The notes: generated by a model from the sequence alone, not told the origin. Positions 33,048 through 42,352 are shown, numbered from the stretch's first letter. The stretch: 64,000 bases of DNA from LGRD01 sp031382215 (GCA_031382215.1 JANMYQ010000361.1:1-64000); one strand, 5' to 3'. Numbers and translations are program-made.

Positions 33048-33467
33048 ATGACCCGCAGCTTCCTGCGCGGCCTGGCCCGCGGCCTGATCGGCGTGCTGCT
33101 CGTCGCCCAGCTCGCGGTCGCTGCCTACGCCTGCCCCGGGCTGGCCGCGAAGGCGCCAGACACCGCCATGGCATCCGCCGGCGCGACGATGCTCGCGACG
33201 ATGCACGCACCGATGCCCGGTTGCGAAGACATGGTTGGAGCGCTGGACCCGGAACAGGCCAACCTTTGTGCCGAGCACTGCAAACAAGGCCAACAAAGTG
33301 ACCAGGCGCCCACGCTGACGGTACCGGTGGCCATGCTCACTGCCCTGTACCCCACGACGCCCGCGCTGCCCGGCAAGGCGTCGCCGCGCCCCACGGCGGG
33401 CACGCTCAGTGCACGGGTTGCGGCATCCCCGCCGCACGCTGTTCTGCACTGCGTCTACCGAATCTGA
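33048..33467 (+). CDS. Small secreted Met/Cys-containing protein before cusC
   Basis: The protein has 139 residues. A signal peptide or anchor is at about residues 10-29 (GLIGVLLVAQLAVAAYA). The mature region is Met/Ala-rich, then has GCEDMVGALDPEQANLCAEH and a further Cys. It resembles short proteins found before cusCBA-like operons in Cupriavidus and Ralstonia relatives, by recollection. Like the 21982 gene it stands upstream of a TolC-family gene. Function unknown; metal binding is plausible. Confidence 0.65.
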   Translation: MTRSFLRGLARGLIGVLLVAQLAVAAYACPGLAAKAPDTAMASAGATMLATMHAPMPGCEDMVGALDPEQANLCAEHCKQGQQSDQAPTLTVPVAMLTALYPTTPALPGKASPRPTAGTLSARVAASPPHAVLHCVYRI

Positions 33468-33538
33468 TCCTCCCGACGATGCTGCGCTGACGACCCCTTG
33501 CGGGTCGGTTCGGCGCATCGGTCGTGCCGGTCCGCCCC

Positions 33539-33555
33539 TGCGAGTCTCACTCGCA
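33539..33555. repeat. Perfect 7-bp inverted repeat upstream of cusC
   Basis: TGCGAGT and ACTCGCA flank a 3-base centre in the 140-bp gap before cusC. It could be an operator or a hairpin; neither role is established. Confidence 0.5.
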
Positions 33556-33607
33556 CGAGATCGACCGGGCCCGGCACGAAGCCTTGATTCGTTGTCTGGA
33601 GAGATTC

Positions 33608-34963
33608 ATGTTCATTGCTTGCACACGTCGCGCGCCGTGCCTTTCGCGCTCGCCGCGCGACTGGGTGGCCCGGTCTGCCCTGGCCCTGCTGATGGGCGTT
33701 TTGAGCCCAGGCGTCCCGGCGCAGCCAACGCTGAGCCTCGACCACGCGCTGCGCCTGGCGCAAGACCGCTCGCGCCAGTTGTCGGCCCAGGAATTCGCAG
33801 CGGTGGCCGCGCGCGAGATGTCTGCCGCCGCCGGCCGCCTGCCCGATCCGACCCTGAGGGCGGGTGTGAACAACCTGCCTGTCGATGGCGCCGACCGGTT
33901 CAGCCTGACACGCGACTTCATGACCATGCGCTCGGTCGCCGTGATGCAGGAACTGACGCGCGACGACAAGCGCAAGGCGCGCTCGGCCCGCTTCGACCGC
34001 GAAGCCGAGCTTGCCGAGGCGGGCCGTGCCGCCGTGCTGGCCGACCTGCGGCGTGACACCGCGATGGCCTGGCTGGACAGACACTTTCAGCAGCGCATGC
34101 GCGAACTGCTGCGCGAGCAGCGCACCGAAGCCACGCTGCAGATCGAAGCCGCCGAGGCCGCCTACCGCGGCGGGCGTGGCACGCAGGCCGAGGTGTTTGC
34201 GGCCCGCTCGGCCGTGGCACAGATCGACAACCGGCTTCGGGAGACGGAGCTGCAGGTCGCCAGCGCCCGCACGCGGCTTGCACGCTGGGTCGGCGCGGCC
34301 GCCGACCAGGATCTGGCGGCGCCGCCCGCGCTCGAAGCCGCACCGCTCGACGTGGCGAGCCTCGAAGCCCGGCTCGGGCACCACCCGCAGATCACCGTGC
34401 TGGCCCGCCAGGAGGCCGTGGCGCGCGCCGACGTGGAGCTCGCCACCAGCTCCAGGCGCGCGGACTGGAGTGTGGAGCTGATGTTCAGCCAGCGGGGTTC
34501 GGCGTTCTCCAACATGGTGTCGGTCAACGTGTCGGTACCGCTGCAGTGGGACCTGAAGAACCGACAGGACCGCGAAGTTGCCGCACGGTCGGCGCTGGCC
34601 GAGCAAGTGCGGGCGCAGCGCGAAGAAACCACGCGCGAGCATGCCGCCGAGACACGCATCTGGCTGTTGCAGTGGCAGTCCAGCCGCGAGCGGCTGGCCC
34701 AGTACGACAGTGCCTTGATCCCGCTGGCGACCGAGCGAACACGCGCCGCGCTGGCCGCCTACCGGGGCGCCAGCAGCCCGCTCGCGGCGGTGCTCGAAGC
34801 GCGCCGCATGGAGATCGACACACGCATGGAGCGCTTGCGGCTGGAGATGGAAGCCGCCGGGCTGTGGGCCCGGCTCGAGTACCTGATCCCGGTCGATCAC
34901 CAGGCCGCGGTGATGAATGGCGTGACGAACGGCACCACCGCATCCAAGGAGCCCCAGCGATGA
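33608..34963 (+). CDS. cusC: TolC-family outer-membrane channel of the Cus-type efflux system
   Basis: This outer-membrane factor of the tripartite RND pump has 451 residues. A signal peptide ends near SPGVPAQ. The two OEP repeats contain LSLDHALRLAQDRSRQLSAQ and later LAAYRGASSPLAAVLEARRM. No lipobox is seen, unlike the TolC lipoprotein at 22937. An upstream GGAGAG precedes the ATG. It overlaps cusB by 4 bp (ATGA). The name cusC is by operon position; CzcC is the alternative. Confidence 0.88.
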   Translation: MFIACTRRAPCLSRSPRDWVARSALALLMGVLSPGVPAQPTLSLDHALRLAQDRSRQLSAQEFAAVAAREMSAAAGRLPDPTLRAGVNNLPVDGADRFSLTRDFMTMRSVAVMQELTRDDKRKARSARFDREAELAEAGRAAVLADLRRDTAMAWLDRHFQQRMRELLREQRTEATLQIEAAEAAYRGGRGTQAEVFAARSAVAQIDNRLRETELQVASARTRLARWVGAAADQDLAAPPALEAAPLDVASLEARLGHHPQITVLARQEAVARADVELATSSRRADWSVELMFSQRGSAFSNMVSVNVSVPLQWDLKNRQDREVAARSALAEQVRAQREETTREHAAETRIWLLQWQSSRERLAQYDSALIPLATERTRAALAAYRGASSPLAAVLEARRMEIDTRMERLRLEMEAAGLWARLEYLIPVDHQAAVMNGVTNGTTASKEPQR

Positions 34964-36393
34964 ACACCAGACCCCTGTTGATGATCTTCGGCGGCGTGAT
35001 CGCGGCCGGCGTGCTGGCCGCGGCCGGCTACGGTCTGTACGCGATGGGCATGGACCGCGGCATGGGCATGGCCGCTCCACAGGCGGGTGCTGGCGCCGCG
35101 AGTGCAGCGCCGCTGCAAGCCGTTCCGCAAGGCATTGCCGAAGGCGAGGAAGCGACCCGCCGGCACATCACCGCCGGCCTCAAGGCGGGCGAGGTGGACC
35201 CGGCGACCGGCAGGAAGATCCTCTATTACCACGACCCGATGGTGCCGGGGAACAAGTTCGAGAAGCCGGCCAAGTCGCCCTTCATGGACATGATGCTGGT
35301 GCCGGTGTACGCGGACAGCGATGGTGATAACGACAAGGGCGGAAGCAAGGTCACCGTGAGCCCGCGCATCCAGCAGAACCTGGGCGTGCGCACGGCGCCG
35401 GTGGTCGAGGGCACGCTGTCGCCCGAGGTGTCGGCGGTCGGCAGCATTGCGTGGAACGAACGCGACCAGGCCGTCGTGCAGGCCCGCGCCACCGGCTTCG
35501 TCGAGCGCCTGCAGGTGCGCGCAACGCTCGACCGCGTGACCAAGGGGCAGCCGCTGGCCGAGTTGTACGTGCCCGACTGGATCGCGGCACAGGAAGAGTT
35601 CTTGTCGGTGCGGCGCATGCAGGGCTCCGACCTGACCGTGCTGGTCGATGGCGCGCGCCAGCGCATGCGCCAGGCCGGCATGGACGAAGTGCAGATTGCG
35701 CTGGTCGAACGCAGTGGCCGCACGCAGCCGCGTTTCACGATCCTGGCGCCGATCGGCGGCGTGGTCACCGAACTGATGGTGCGCGAGGGCATGACGGTGA
35801 TGGCCGGGACCACGCTGTTCCGCATCAACGGCACCGCCACGGTCTGGGCCCATGCCGAGGTGCCGGAGAGCCAGGCCGCCCTGCTGCGTGTGGGCGCCAC
35901 GGTGCGGGCCCGCAGCCCGGCCACGCCGGGCGCCACTTTCGAGGGCAAGGTGCAGGCCCTGCTGCCGGATGTCAACGCCACCACGCGCACGCTGAAGGCG
36001 CGCCTGGCACTCGCCAACCCGGGCGGTCGACTCGTGCCCGGCATGTTCGTGCAGATGCAGTTCATGGACATGCGGGCGGAGAAGGCGCTGCTGATCCCGA
36101 CCGAGGCGGTCATCCAGACCGGCCGGCGCACGGTGGTGATGTTGGCCGAGGAGGGTGGCCGCTTCCGCCCGGTCGACGTCGAGATCGGCATCGAGAGCGG
36201 CGGGCAGACCGAGGTCCGGCGCGGCCTGCAGCCTGGCCAGCGCGTGGTGGTCTCGGCGCAGTTCCTGATCGACTCGGAAGCGAGCCTGAAGGGCGTGGAG
36301 GCGCGGCTGAACAACGAGCCGGCACAGGGCGCCACGGCCGCCACGCCGCAGCACCTGCCGCCCACCGCGCCGGCTGCGGGAGCCTCGCGATGA
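34960..36393 (+). CDS. cusB: RND efflux periplasmic adaptor, CusB-like
   Basis: The adaptor joins the inner-membrane RND pump to the outer-membrane channel. The 477 residues begin with a signal-anchor (PLLMIFGGVIAAGVLAAAGY). A Met-rich stretch follows, then a metal-binding segment, YYHDPMVPGNKFEKPAKSPF with MDMMLVPVY, typical of CusB. The barrel-sandwich, lipoyl and membrane-proximal domains come after, with VTVSPRIQQNLGVRTAPV at the start. It overlaps cusC and cusA by 4 bp each, so all three are translationally linked. Confidence 0.93.
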   Translation: MNTRPLLMIFGGVIAAGVLAAAGYGLYAMGMDRGMGMAAPQAGAGAASAAPLQAVPQGIAEGEEATRRHITAGLKAGEVDPATGRKILYYHDPMVPGNKFEKPAKSPFMDMMLVPVYADSDGDNDKGGSKVTVSPRIQQNLGVRTAPVVEGTLSPEVSAVGSIAWNERDQAVVQARATGFVERLQVRATLDRVTKGQPLAELYVPDWIAAQEEFLSVRRMQGSDLTVLVDGARQRMRQAGMDEVQIALVERSGRTQPRFTILAPIGGVVTELMVREGMTVMAGTTLFRINGTATVWAHAEVPESQAALLRVGATVRARSPATPGATFEGKVQALLPDVNATTRTLKARLALANPGGRLVPGMFVQMQFMDMRAEKALLIPTEAVIQTGRRTVVMLAEEGGRFRPVDVEIGIESGGQTEVRRGLQPGQRVVVSAQFLIDSEASLKGVEARLNNEPAQGATAATPQHLPPTAPAAGASR

Positions 36394-39300
36394 TCGCCGC
36401 GCTGATCCGCTGGTCCATCACCAACCGCTTCCTGGTGCTGCTGGCCACGCTGATGCTCAGTGCCTGGGGCGTGTATTCGGTGCTCAGGACACCGTTGGAT
36501 GCGCTGCCCGATTTGTCTGACGTGCAGGTCATCATCCGCACGACCTACCCGGGGCAGGCGCCGCGCATCGTCGAGAACCAGATCACCTACCCGCTGACGA
36601 CGACGATGTTGTCGGTGCCGGGCGCAAAGACGGTGCGCGGCTACTCGTTCTTCGGCGACAGCTTCGTTTACGTGCTGTTCGAAGACGGCACCGACCTGTA
36701 CTGGGCCCGTTCGCGCGTGCTGGAGTACCTGAACCAGGTGCAGGCACGCTTGCCGCCGGGGGCCACCGCATCGCTCGGGCCCGACGCCACCGGCGTGGGC
36801 TGGATTTACCAGTACGCGCTGGTGGACCGCAGCAACAAGCTCGTCGCCGGCCAGCTGCGCGCCCTGCAGGACTGGTTCCTGAAGTACGAGCTGAAGACGG
36901 TTCCCAACGTCGCCGAAGTGGCATCGGTCGGCGGCATGGTGCGCCAGTACCAGATCGTGCTCGACCCCGACAAGCTGGCCGCTTATGGCATCGCACACAC
37001 CCGGGTGGCCGAAGCAGTACGCCGCGCCAACCAGGAAGCCGGCGGCTCGGTGCTCGAACTCGGCGAGGCCGAGTACGTGGTGCGCGCCTCGGGCTACCTG
37101 CAGACGCTGGACGACTTTCGCAAGCTGCCGCTTGTGAGCACCGATGCCGGCGTCTCGGTGCGCCTGGGCGACGTGGCGCGCATCCAGATCGGGCCCGAGA
37201 TGCGGCGCGGCATCGGCGAGCTCGACGGCGAAGGCGAGGCGACCGGCGGCGTGATCGTGATGCGTTCCGGCAAGAACGCGCTGGAGACGATTGCCGCGGT
37301 CAAGGCCAAGCTGCAGCAACTCCAGGGCAGCCTGCCGAAGGGCGTGGAGATCGTGCCGGTCTACGACCGCTCCAGCCTGATCGAGCGCGCGGTGCAGAAC
37401 CTCGGCTTCAAGCTGCTCGAAGAATTCATCGTCGTCGCGGTGGTGTGTTTCATCTTCCTGTTCCATCTGCGCTCGGCATTCGTGGCCATCGTCAGCCTGC
37501 CGCTGGGCATCCTGATGGCGTTCATCGTGATGCACTACCAGGGTGTCAATGCCAACATCATGTCCTTGGGCGGCATCGCGATCGCCATCGGCGCGATGGT
37601 CGACGCGGCCGTGGTGATGATCGAGAACGCGCACAAGCACCTCGAACGCTGGAGCCACGAGCATCCGGATGGCAAGCTGGAGGGCGAAGCGCGCTGGAAG
37701 GTGATCGGCGATTCGGCCGTCGAGGTCGGGCCGGCGCTGTTCTTCTCGCTGCTGATCATCACGCTGTCGTTCATCCCGGTGTTCACGCTGGAAGCCCAGG
37801 AAGGGCGGCTGTTCGCGCCGCTGGCCTTCACCAAGACTTATGCGATGGCTGCGGCGGCCGGCTTGTCGGCCACGCTGATCCCGGTGCTGATGGGCTACCT
37901 GATCCGCGGCCGCATTCCCGACGAGCGCAAGAACCCGCTCAACCGGCTGCTGATCGCCGCCTACCGGCCGCTGCTGGACGTGGTGCTGCGCGTTCCCAAG
38001 CTCACGCTGGCGCTCGCGGGGGTTGCGCTGGTCGCGAGCCTGTGGCCGCTGCAGCACATCGGCGGCGAGTTCATGCCGCGGCTCGATGAAGGCGACTTGC
38101 TCTACATGCCGTCGGCGCTACCAGGGCTCTCGGCTGGCAAGGCGGCCGAGTTGCTGCAGCAGACCGACCGGCTGATCAAGACCGTGCCCGAAGTCGCCAG
38201 CGTGTACGGCAAGGCCGGCCGCGCCGAGACCGCCACCGACCCCGCGCCGATGGAGATGTTCGAGACCACCATCCAGTTTAAGCCGAAGAGCCAGTGGCGG
38301 CCCGGCATGACGCAGGACAGGCTGGTCGATGAACTGGACCGCATTGTCAAGGTGCCCGGCCTGGCCAACATCTGGGTGCCGCCGATCCGCAACCGCATCG
38401 ACATGCTGGCCACCGGCATCAAGAGCCCCGTCGGGGTGAAAGTGGCTGGCGCCGACCTCACGACCATCGACCGCATCACCGGCGAGATCGAGAAGGCAGT
38501 GAAGGACGTGCCGGGCGTGAGCAGCGCATTGGCCGAGCGGCTGACCGGTGGGCGCTATGTGGACGTGATCATCAACCGCGACGCGGCGGCTCGCTTCGGG
38601 ATGAACATCGCCGACGTTCAGGCCGTCATCAGTTCGGCCGTGGGCGGCGACAACATCGGCGGGCCGGGGGGCGAGGTGGTCGAGGGCCTGCAGCGCTTCC
38701 CGATCAACATTCGGTATCCGAGGGAGACGCGCGATTCACTGGACAAGCTGCGCAGGCTGCCCATCGTCAGCGAACGCGGCGCGCGGCTGGTGCTGTCGGA
38801 CGTGGCCGACCTGCGCATCACCGACGGCCCGCCGATGCTGCGCAGCGAAAACGCGCGGCTGTCGGGCTGGGTCTATGTCGACATCCGAGGCCGCGACCTG
38901 CGCGGCGCGGTGCAGGACATGCAGCGCGTGGTCGGCGAGAAGGTCAAGCTGCCACCCGGCTACTCGGTCTCGTGGTCCGGGCAGTTCGAGTTTCTTGAGC
39001 GTGCCACGGCCAAGCTGAAAGTTGTCGTGCCGTTCACGCTGCTGATCATCTTCGTGCTGCTGTACCTGACCTTCAGGCGCTTCGGCGAAGCCTTGCTGAT
39101 CATGGCGACACTGCCGTTCGCGCTGGTGGGCGGCATCTGGCTGCTGTACCTGCTGGGCTACAACCTGTCGGTGGCCGGCGCGGTGGGTTTCATCGCGCTG
39201 GCGGGCGTGTCGGCCGAGTTCGGCGTGATCATGCTGCTGTACCTCCGCCAGGCCTGGGACGCGCGGATAGCGCTGGGCAAAACGAACAACGCCGACCTGC

Positions 39301-39581
39301 TCGACGCCATTCGTGAAGGTGCGGTGCTGCGCGTGCGCCCGAAGGCGATGACGGTGGCGGTGATCCTGGCCGGCCTGTTCCCGATCATGTGGGGCACCGG
39401 CACCGGCTCTGAAGTGATGCAGCGCATCGCCGCCCCGATGGTCGGCGGCATGATCACCGCGCCCTTGCTGTCGATGTTCGTGATTCCGGCCGCGTACCTG
39501 CTGATGCGGCGCTCGCGCGCTCCGCGTTCGTCAGAAGTGGATGCCGCGCATCATCTGCGCCATCGCGATGGCCTCGGGTGA
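36390..39581 (+). CDS. cusA: Heavy-metal RND efflux pump CusA-like
   Basis: The inner-membrane proton-driven pump has 1063 residues and exports Cu(I)/Ag(I) from the periplasm. It starts MIAALIRWSITNRFLVLLAT. The RND core includes TYPLTTTMLSVPGAKTVRGY and, in TM4, SLGGIAIAIGAMVDAAVVMI, with AGAVGFIALAGVSAEFGVIM near the end. The last 17 codons (from about 39531) lie within the antisense of the convergent reductase gene. The tail after MRRSRAP therefore looks non-native, probably because an original stop was lost. CusA rather than CzcA is favoured by the copper neighbours. Confidence 0.93.
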   Translation: MIAALIRWSITNRFLVLLATLMLSAWGVYSVLRTPLDALPDLSDVQVIIRTTYPGQAPRIVENQITYPLTTTMLSVPGAKTVRGYSFFGDSFVYVLFEDGTDLYWARSRVLEYLNQVQARLPPGATASLGPDATGVGWIYQYALVDRSNKLVAGQLRALQDWFLKYELKTVPNVAEVASVGGMVRQYQIVLDPDKLAAYGIAHTRVAEAVRRANQEAGGSVLELGEAEYVVRASGYLQTLDDFRKLPLVSTDAGVSVRLGDVARIQIGPEMRRGIGELDGEGEATGGVIVMRSGKNALETIAAVKAKLQQLQGSLPKGVEIVPVYDRSSLIERAVQNLGFKLLEEFIVVAVVCFIFLFHLRSAFVAIVSLPLGILMAFIVMHYQGVNANIMSLGGIAIAIGAMVDAAVVMIENAHKHLERWSHEHPDGKLEGEARWKVIGDSAVEVGPALFFSLLIITLSFIPVFTLEAQEGRLFAPLAFTKTYAMAAAAGLSATLIPVLMGYLIRGRIPDERKNPLNRLLIAAYRPLLDVVLRVPKLTLALAGVALVASLWPLQHIGGEFMPRLDEGDLLYMPSALPGLSAGKAAELLQQTDRLIKTVPEVASVYGKAGRAETATDPAPMEMFETTIQFKPKSQWRPGMTQDRLVDELDRIVKVPGLANIWVPPIRNRIDMLATGIKSPVGVKVAGADLTTIDRITGEIEKAVKDVPGVSSALAERLTGGRYVDVIINRDAAARFGMNIADVQAVISSAVGGDNIGGPGGEVVEGLQRFPINIRYPRETRDSLDKLRRLPIVSERGARLVLSDVADLRITDGPPMLRSENARLSGWVYVDIRGRDLRGAVQDMQRVVGEKVKLPPGYSVSWSGQFEFLERATAKLKVVVPFTLLIIFVLLYLTFRRFGEALLIMATLPFALVGGIWLLYLLGYNLSVAGAVGFIALAGVSAEFGVIMLLYLRQAWDARIALGKTNNADLLDAIREGAVLRVRPKAMTVAVILAGLFPIMWGTGTGSEVMQRIAAPMVGGMITAPLLSMFVIPAAYLLMRRSRAPRSSEVDAAHHLRHRDGLG

Positions 39582-41528
39582 CAAGGTCGGCTTCGCACTC
39601 TTGTCGCCCTTGGCGGCGGCGCTGTCGGGGAACATCCGGAAGGTGGTGTTCATGACGATCTGCGTGACGGTGGGCGCCAGCGCGTGCAGCACCTCGCCGA
39701 AGATGCCCAGGCGCGTGGCCACGCGCACCGGTTTGTCGACACAGGCTTGCACGATCAGGTCGGAGGCCTCGTCGGTGGACAGCAGCGGCATGTTGTCGTA
39801 GATCTTGGTCGGCGCCGTCATCGGCGTGCGCACCAGCGGCATGTTGACTGTGGTGAAGGTGACGCCCTGGTCGGCGTATTCGCTCGACGCGCAGCGCGTC
39901 CACGCGTCCAGCGCCGCCTTGCTGGCCACGTAGGCCGAGAAGCGCGGCGCGTTGACCAGCACGCTGATCGAACTGATGTTGACGATGTGCCCCTTGCGCT
40001 TGGCCACCATGCCGGGCAGCAGCCCCATGGTGATGCGCAGCGAACCGAAGTAGTTCAGCTGCATCGTGCGCTCGAAGTCGTGGAAGCGCTCGTAGCTGGC
40101 TTCGATCGCGCGGCGGATCGAGCGGCCGGCGTTGTTGATGAGGTAGTCCACACCGCCGTGATCGGCATTCAACTGCTCGACGAAGGCCTTGCAGCTGGCT
40201 TCGTCGGCGATGTCGGCGGAGTAGGTCACGACCTTCGCGCCCTTGCCGGCCGCCTCCAGGATTTCTTTCTTCGCCTCGTCCAGCTTGGTCTGGTCACGGG
40301 CGCAGATGATCGTCGTGGCACCTGCTTGCGCGAACTTGATGGCTGCGGCCAGGCCGATGCCCGAGGAGCCGCCCGTCACCAGCACCACCTTGCCGCCGAC
40401 GGTGCCGCGCAACGAGCGGTCGATGAACAGCGCCGGGTCGAGGTGGCGCTCCCAGTAGTCCCACAGCCGCCAGGCGTAACTCGGCAGCTTGGGGCACTCG
40501 ATGCCGCTGCCCTTCAATGCCGCGGCGGTGTCGCGGCAGTCGTAGCGGGTCGGGAAGTTGATGAAGGTGAACATGTCGTCGGGCAGGCCCAGGTCCTTCA
40601 TCACCGCGGCGCGCACGCGACGCACCGGGGCGATCGCCATCATTCCCTTCTTCACGCTCTTGGGGATGAAGCCGAGCAGCGCGGCGTTGATGAACAGGTT
40701 CATCTTCGGCGCGTGCGCGGCCTTGCTGAAGATGTCGAGCACATCGCCCACGCGGTAGCCCTCGGGGTCCACCAGATGGAAGCACTTCTTGTGCAGCTCG
40801 GCCTTGGAGTGGCTGATGTGGTCGAGCGCCGCGACGACGAAATCGACCGGCACGATGTTGATGCGCCCGCCTTCCAGCCCGATGCTGGGCATCCACGGCG
40901 GCAGGATCTGGCGCATGCGCTGGATCAGCTTGAAGAAGTAGTACGGGCCGTCGATCTTGTCCATCTCGCCGGTGGTCGAGTCGCCCACCACCAGCGCCGG
41001 GCGGTACACCGTCCACGGGACCTTGCTTTCCTTGCGCACGATCTTTTCGCTCTCGTGCTTGGTCATGAAGTACGGGTGATCCAGCCCGTCGGCTTCTTCA
41101 AACATGTCTTCGCGGAACACGCCTTCGTACAGGCCCGCGGCGGCGATCGAGCTGACGTGGTGCAGGTGCCCGGCGTCGATCGCCTTGGCGAATTCGACCG
41201 CGTTGCGCGTGCCTTCGATGTTGACCTGGACCTGCGATGCTTCGTCGGCCTTCAGGTCATAGACCGCGGCCAGGTGGTACACGTGGTCGATCTGGCCCTT
41301 GAGCTTTTTCACGTCGTCGGCCGAGACGCCGAGCTTCTTGGTGGTCAGGTCGCCATACACCGGCACGGCGCGTGCCTTCGTCGCTTGCCAGTAGTCGAGC
41401 AGCGCCGCGACCTTGCCTTCACTTTCGGGCCGGAGCAGAAAGTACACGACCGCGCCGCGGCGCGCCAGCAGGGTCTTGACGAGGCGCTTGCCGATGAAGC
41501 CGGTGGCTCCGGTCACGAAATACTTCAT
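39531..41528 (-). CDS. Two-domain fatty acyl-CoA/aldehyde reductase (Marinobacter-type FAR)
   Basis: The protein has 665 residues and two SDR domains. The first is an extended SDR (FAR/thioester reductase type) with TGATGFIG at about 6-13 and YxxxK at 153-157 (YFMTK). The second is a classical SDR with TGGSSGIG at 385-392 and a YVASK motif. Length and sequence resemble the Marinobacter fatty acyl-CoA reductase that makes fatty alcohols for wax esters. AAGGAA precedes the ATG. It diverges from a phasin gene. Wax-ester or aldehyde metabolism is an inference; substrates are unknown. Confidence 0.87.
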   Translation of the reverse strand: MKYFVTGATGFIGKRLVKTLLARRGAVVYFLLRPESEGKVAALLDYWQATKARAVPVYGDLTTKKLGVSADDVKKLKGQIDHVYHLAAVYDLKADEASQVQVNIEGTRNAVEFAKAIDAGHLHHVSSIAAAGLYEGVFREDMFEEADGLDHPYFMTKHESEKIVRKESKVPWTVYRPALVVGDSTTGEMDKIDGPYYFFKLIQRMRQILPPWMPSIGLEGGRINIVPVDFVVAALDHISHSKAELHKKCFHLVDPEGYRVGDVLDIFSKAAHAPKMNLFINAALLGFIPKSVKKGMMAIAPVRRVRAAVMKDLGLPDDMFTFINFPTRYDCRDTAAALKGSGIECPKLPSYAWRLWDYWERHLDPALFIDRSLRGTVGGKVVLVTGGSSGIGLAAAIKFAQAGATTIICARDQTKLDEAKKEILEAAGKGAKVVTYSADIADEASCKAFVEQLNADHGGVDYLINNAGRSIRRAIEASYERFHDFERTMQLNYFGSLRITMGLLPGMVAKRKGHIVNISSISVLVNAPRFSAYVASKAALDAWTRCASSEYADQGVTFTTVNMPLVRTPMTAPTKIYDNMPLLSTDEASDLIVQACVDKPVRVATRLGIFGEVLHALAPTVTQIVMNTTFRMFPDSAAAKGDKSAKPTLSPEAIAMAQMMRGIHF

Positions 41529-41646
41529 GGGGCTGTTCCTTTGCTGGGGTGAACAGGCATTCTTGACCAGAGTCGGCCGCGCCACCCTGCGCGATTTCCC
41601 GAACTCCACAGGCCCGCGCGTAGAGCCGCCTCCCTAGAGAAATAGG

Positions 41647-41675
41647 CTGTGCGCTCCAGGGCCGGCTTCTATAGT
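41647..41675 (+). promoter_or_regulatory. Candidate phasin promoter
   Basis: TATAGT at 41670-41675 is a good -10 hexamer 58 bp upstream of the phasin start. A weak -35 (CTGTGC) lies 17 bp upstream. The 204-bp divergent space otherwise holds no gene. Confidence 0.3.
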
Positions 41676-41732
41676 TCGCGGCTCCAGGCCCTGCAGTGGG
41701 GCCGCAAGATCAACCTCAGAGGACATCACACC

Positions 41733-42293
41733 ATGGTCAAGAAGCTCAAGCAAATGGCAGAAAAACAAGCGGCTGGCGCCTCGGGCCTGTTCGACAGCGC
41801 CCTCGCCGGTTCGGTGAAAGAGTCGGCCCAGCAGATCTGGCTCGCCGGTATGGGTGCCTTCTCGAAGGCCCAGGCCGAAGGCGGCAAGGTGTTCGAAGCG
41901 CTGGTGAAAGAAGGCGCGACCCTGCAGAAAAAGACCCAGAGCGTGGCCGAAGACAAGTTCAGCGAAGTCAGCAGCAAGATGACCGGCATGGCCAGCGAAG
42001 TGCAAGCCAAGGCCGGCCAGCAGTGGGACAAGCTGGAGAGCATCTTCGAGGAGCGCACCGCCAAGGCGCTCGGCAAGCTGGGCGTGCCCTCGGCCAAGGA
42101 CGTGAGCGGGCTGATGAGCCGCATCGACGAGCTGTCGGCGCAGGTGGCAAAACTGTCCAAGGCGGCGCCCGCGAAGACGGCGGCCAAGGCGGCGGCACCG
42201 GCTGTCAAGCCGTCGGCCAAGGCGACCACCAAGACGGCTGCGAAGCCGGCTGCAAAAGCGGCAACCAAGCGCGCGGCCCGCAAGACGGCCTGA
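41733..42293 (+). CDS. Phasin family protein (polyhydroxyalkanoate granule-associated)
   Basis: This granule-coating protein has 186 residues. The N-terminal phasin helix region includes SAQQIWLAGMGAFSKAQAEG and EALVKEGATLQKKTQSVAED. The C-terminal 60 residues are Ala/Lys-rich repeats of the AAK/KPAAK type, as in PhaF-like phasins that also bind nucleic acid. ATG 41733 was preferred to an upstream non-ATG start because it follows an AGAGGA site. Expression likely rises with PHA accumulation (inference). Confidence 0.9.
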   Translation: MVKKLKQMAEKQAAGASGLFDSALAGSVKESAQQIWLAGMGAFSKAQAEGGKVFEALVKEGATLQKKTQSVAEDKFSEVSSKMTGMASEVQAKAGQQWDKLESIFEERTAKALGKLGVPSAKDVSGLMSRIDELSAQVAKLSKAAPAKTAAKAAAPAVKPSAKATTKTAAKPAAKAATKRAARKTA

Positions 42294-42311
42294 TTCGTAC
42301 GTCGATTCCTG

Positions 42312-42339
42312 GAAGAAGAGCGCTTCGGCGCTCCTCTTC
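42312..42339 (+). terminator. Strong hairpin downstream of the phasin gene
   Basis: GAAGAAGAGCGC, a TTCG tetraloop and GCGCTCCTCTTC form a 12-bp stem with one A-C mismatch. It lies between the convergent phasin and PIN-toxin genes and can serve both. No T-run follows on the plus strand beyond ATTG. Confidence 0.85.
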
Positions 42340-42352
42340 ATTGCGCGCGCAA

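Noticed and set aside
35451..36389. N-terminal extension of cusA running through cusB
   Set aside because: This is the out-of-frame reading of cusB; the ATG at 36390 gives the family start and overlaps the cusB stop.
35226..38057. Long minus-strand frame across cusB and cusA
   Set aside because: Low-complexity antisense product; cusB and cusA are intact on the plus strand with ATGA coupling.
36390..39581. Assignment of the RND pump to Zn/Co/Cd (CzcA) export
   Set aside because: Neighbours (CusF-like, CopI-like, CopA, CueR) and the CusB-type metal-binding segment favour Cu/Ag, although sequence alone does not prove it.
21795..39600. Copper block as an integrative element with attachment sites
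   Set aside because: No integrase, transposase, tRNA gene or flanking direct repeat was found at either border; only the cusA 3' overlap hints at rearrangement.
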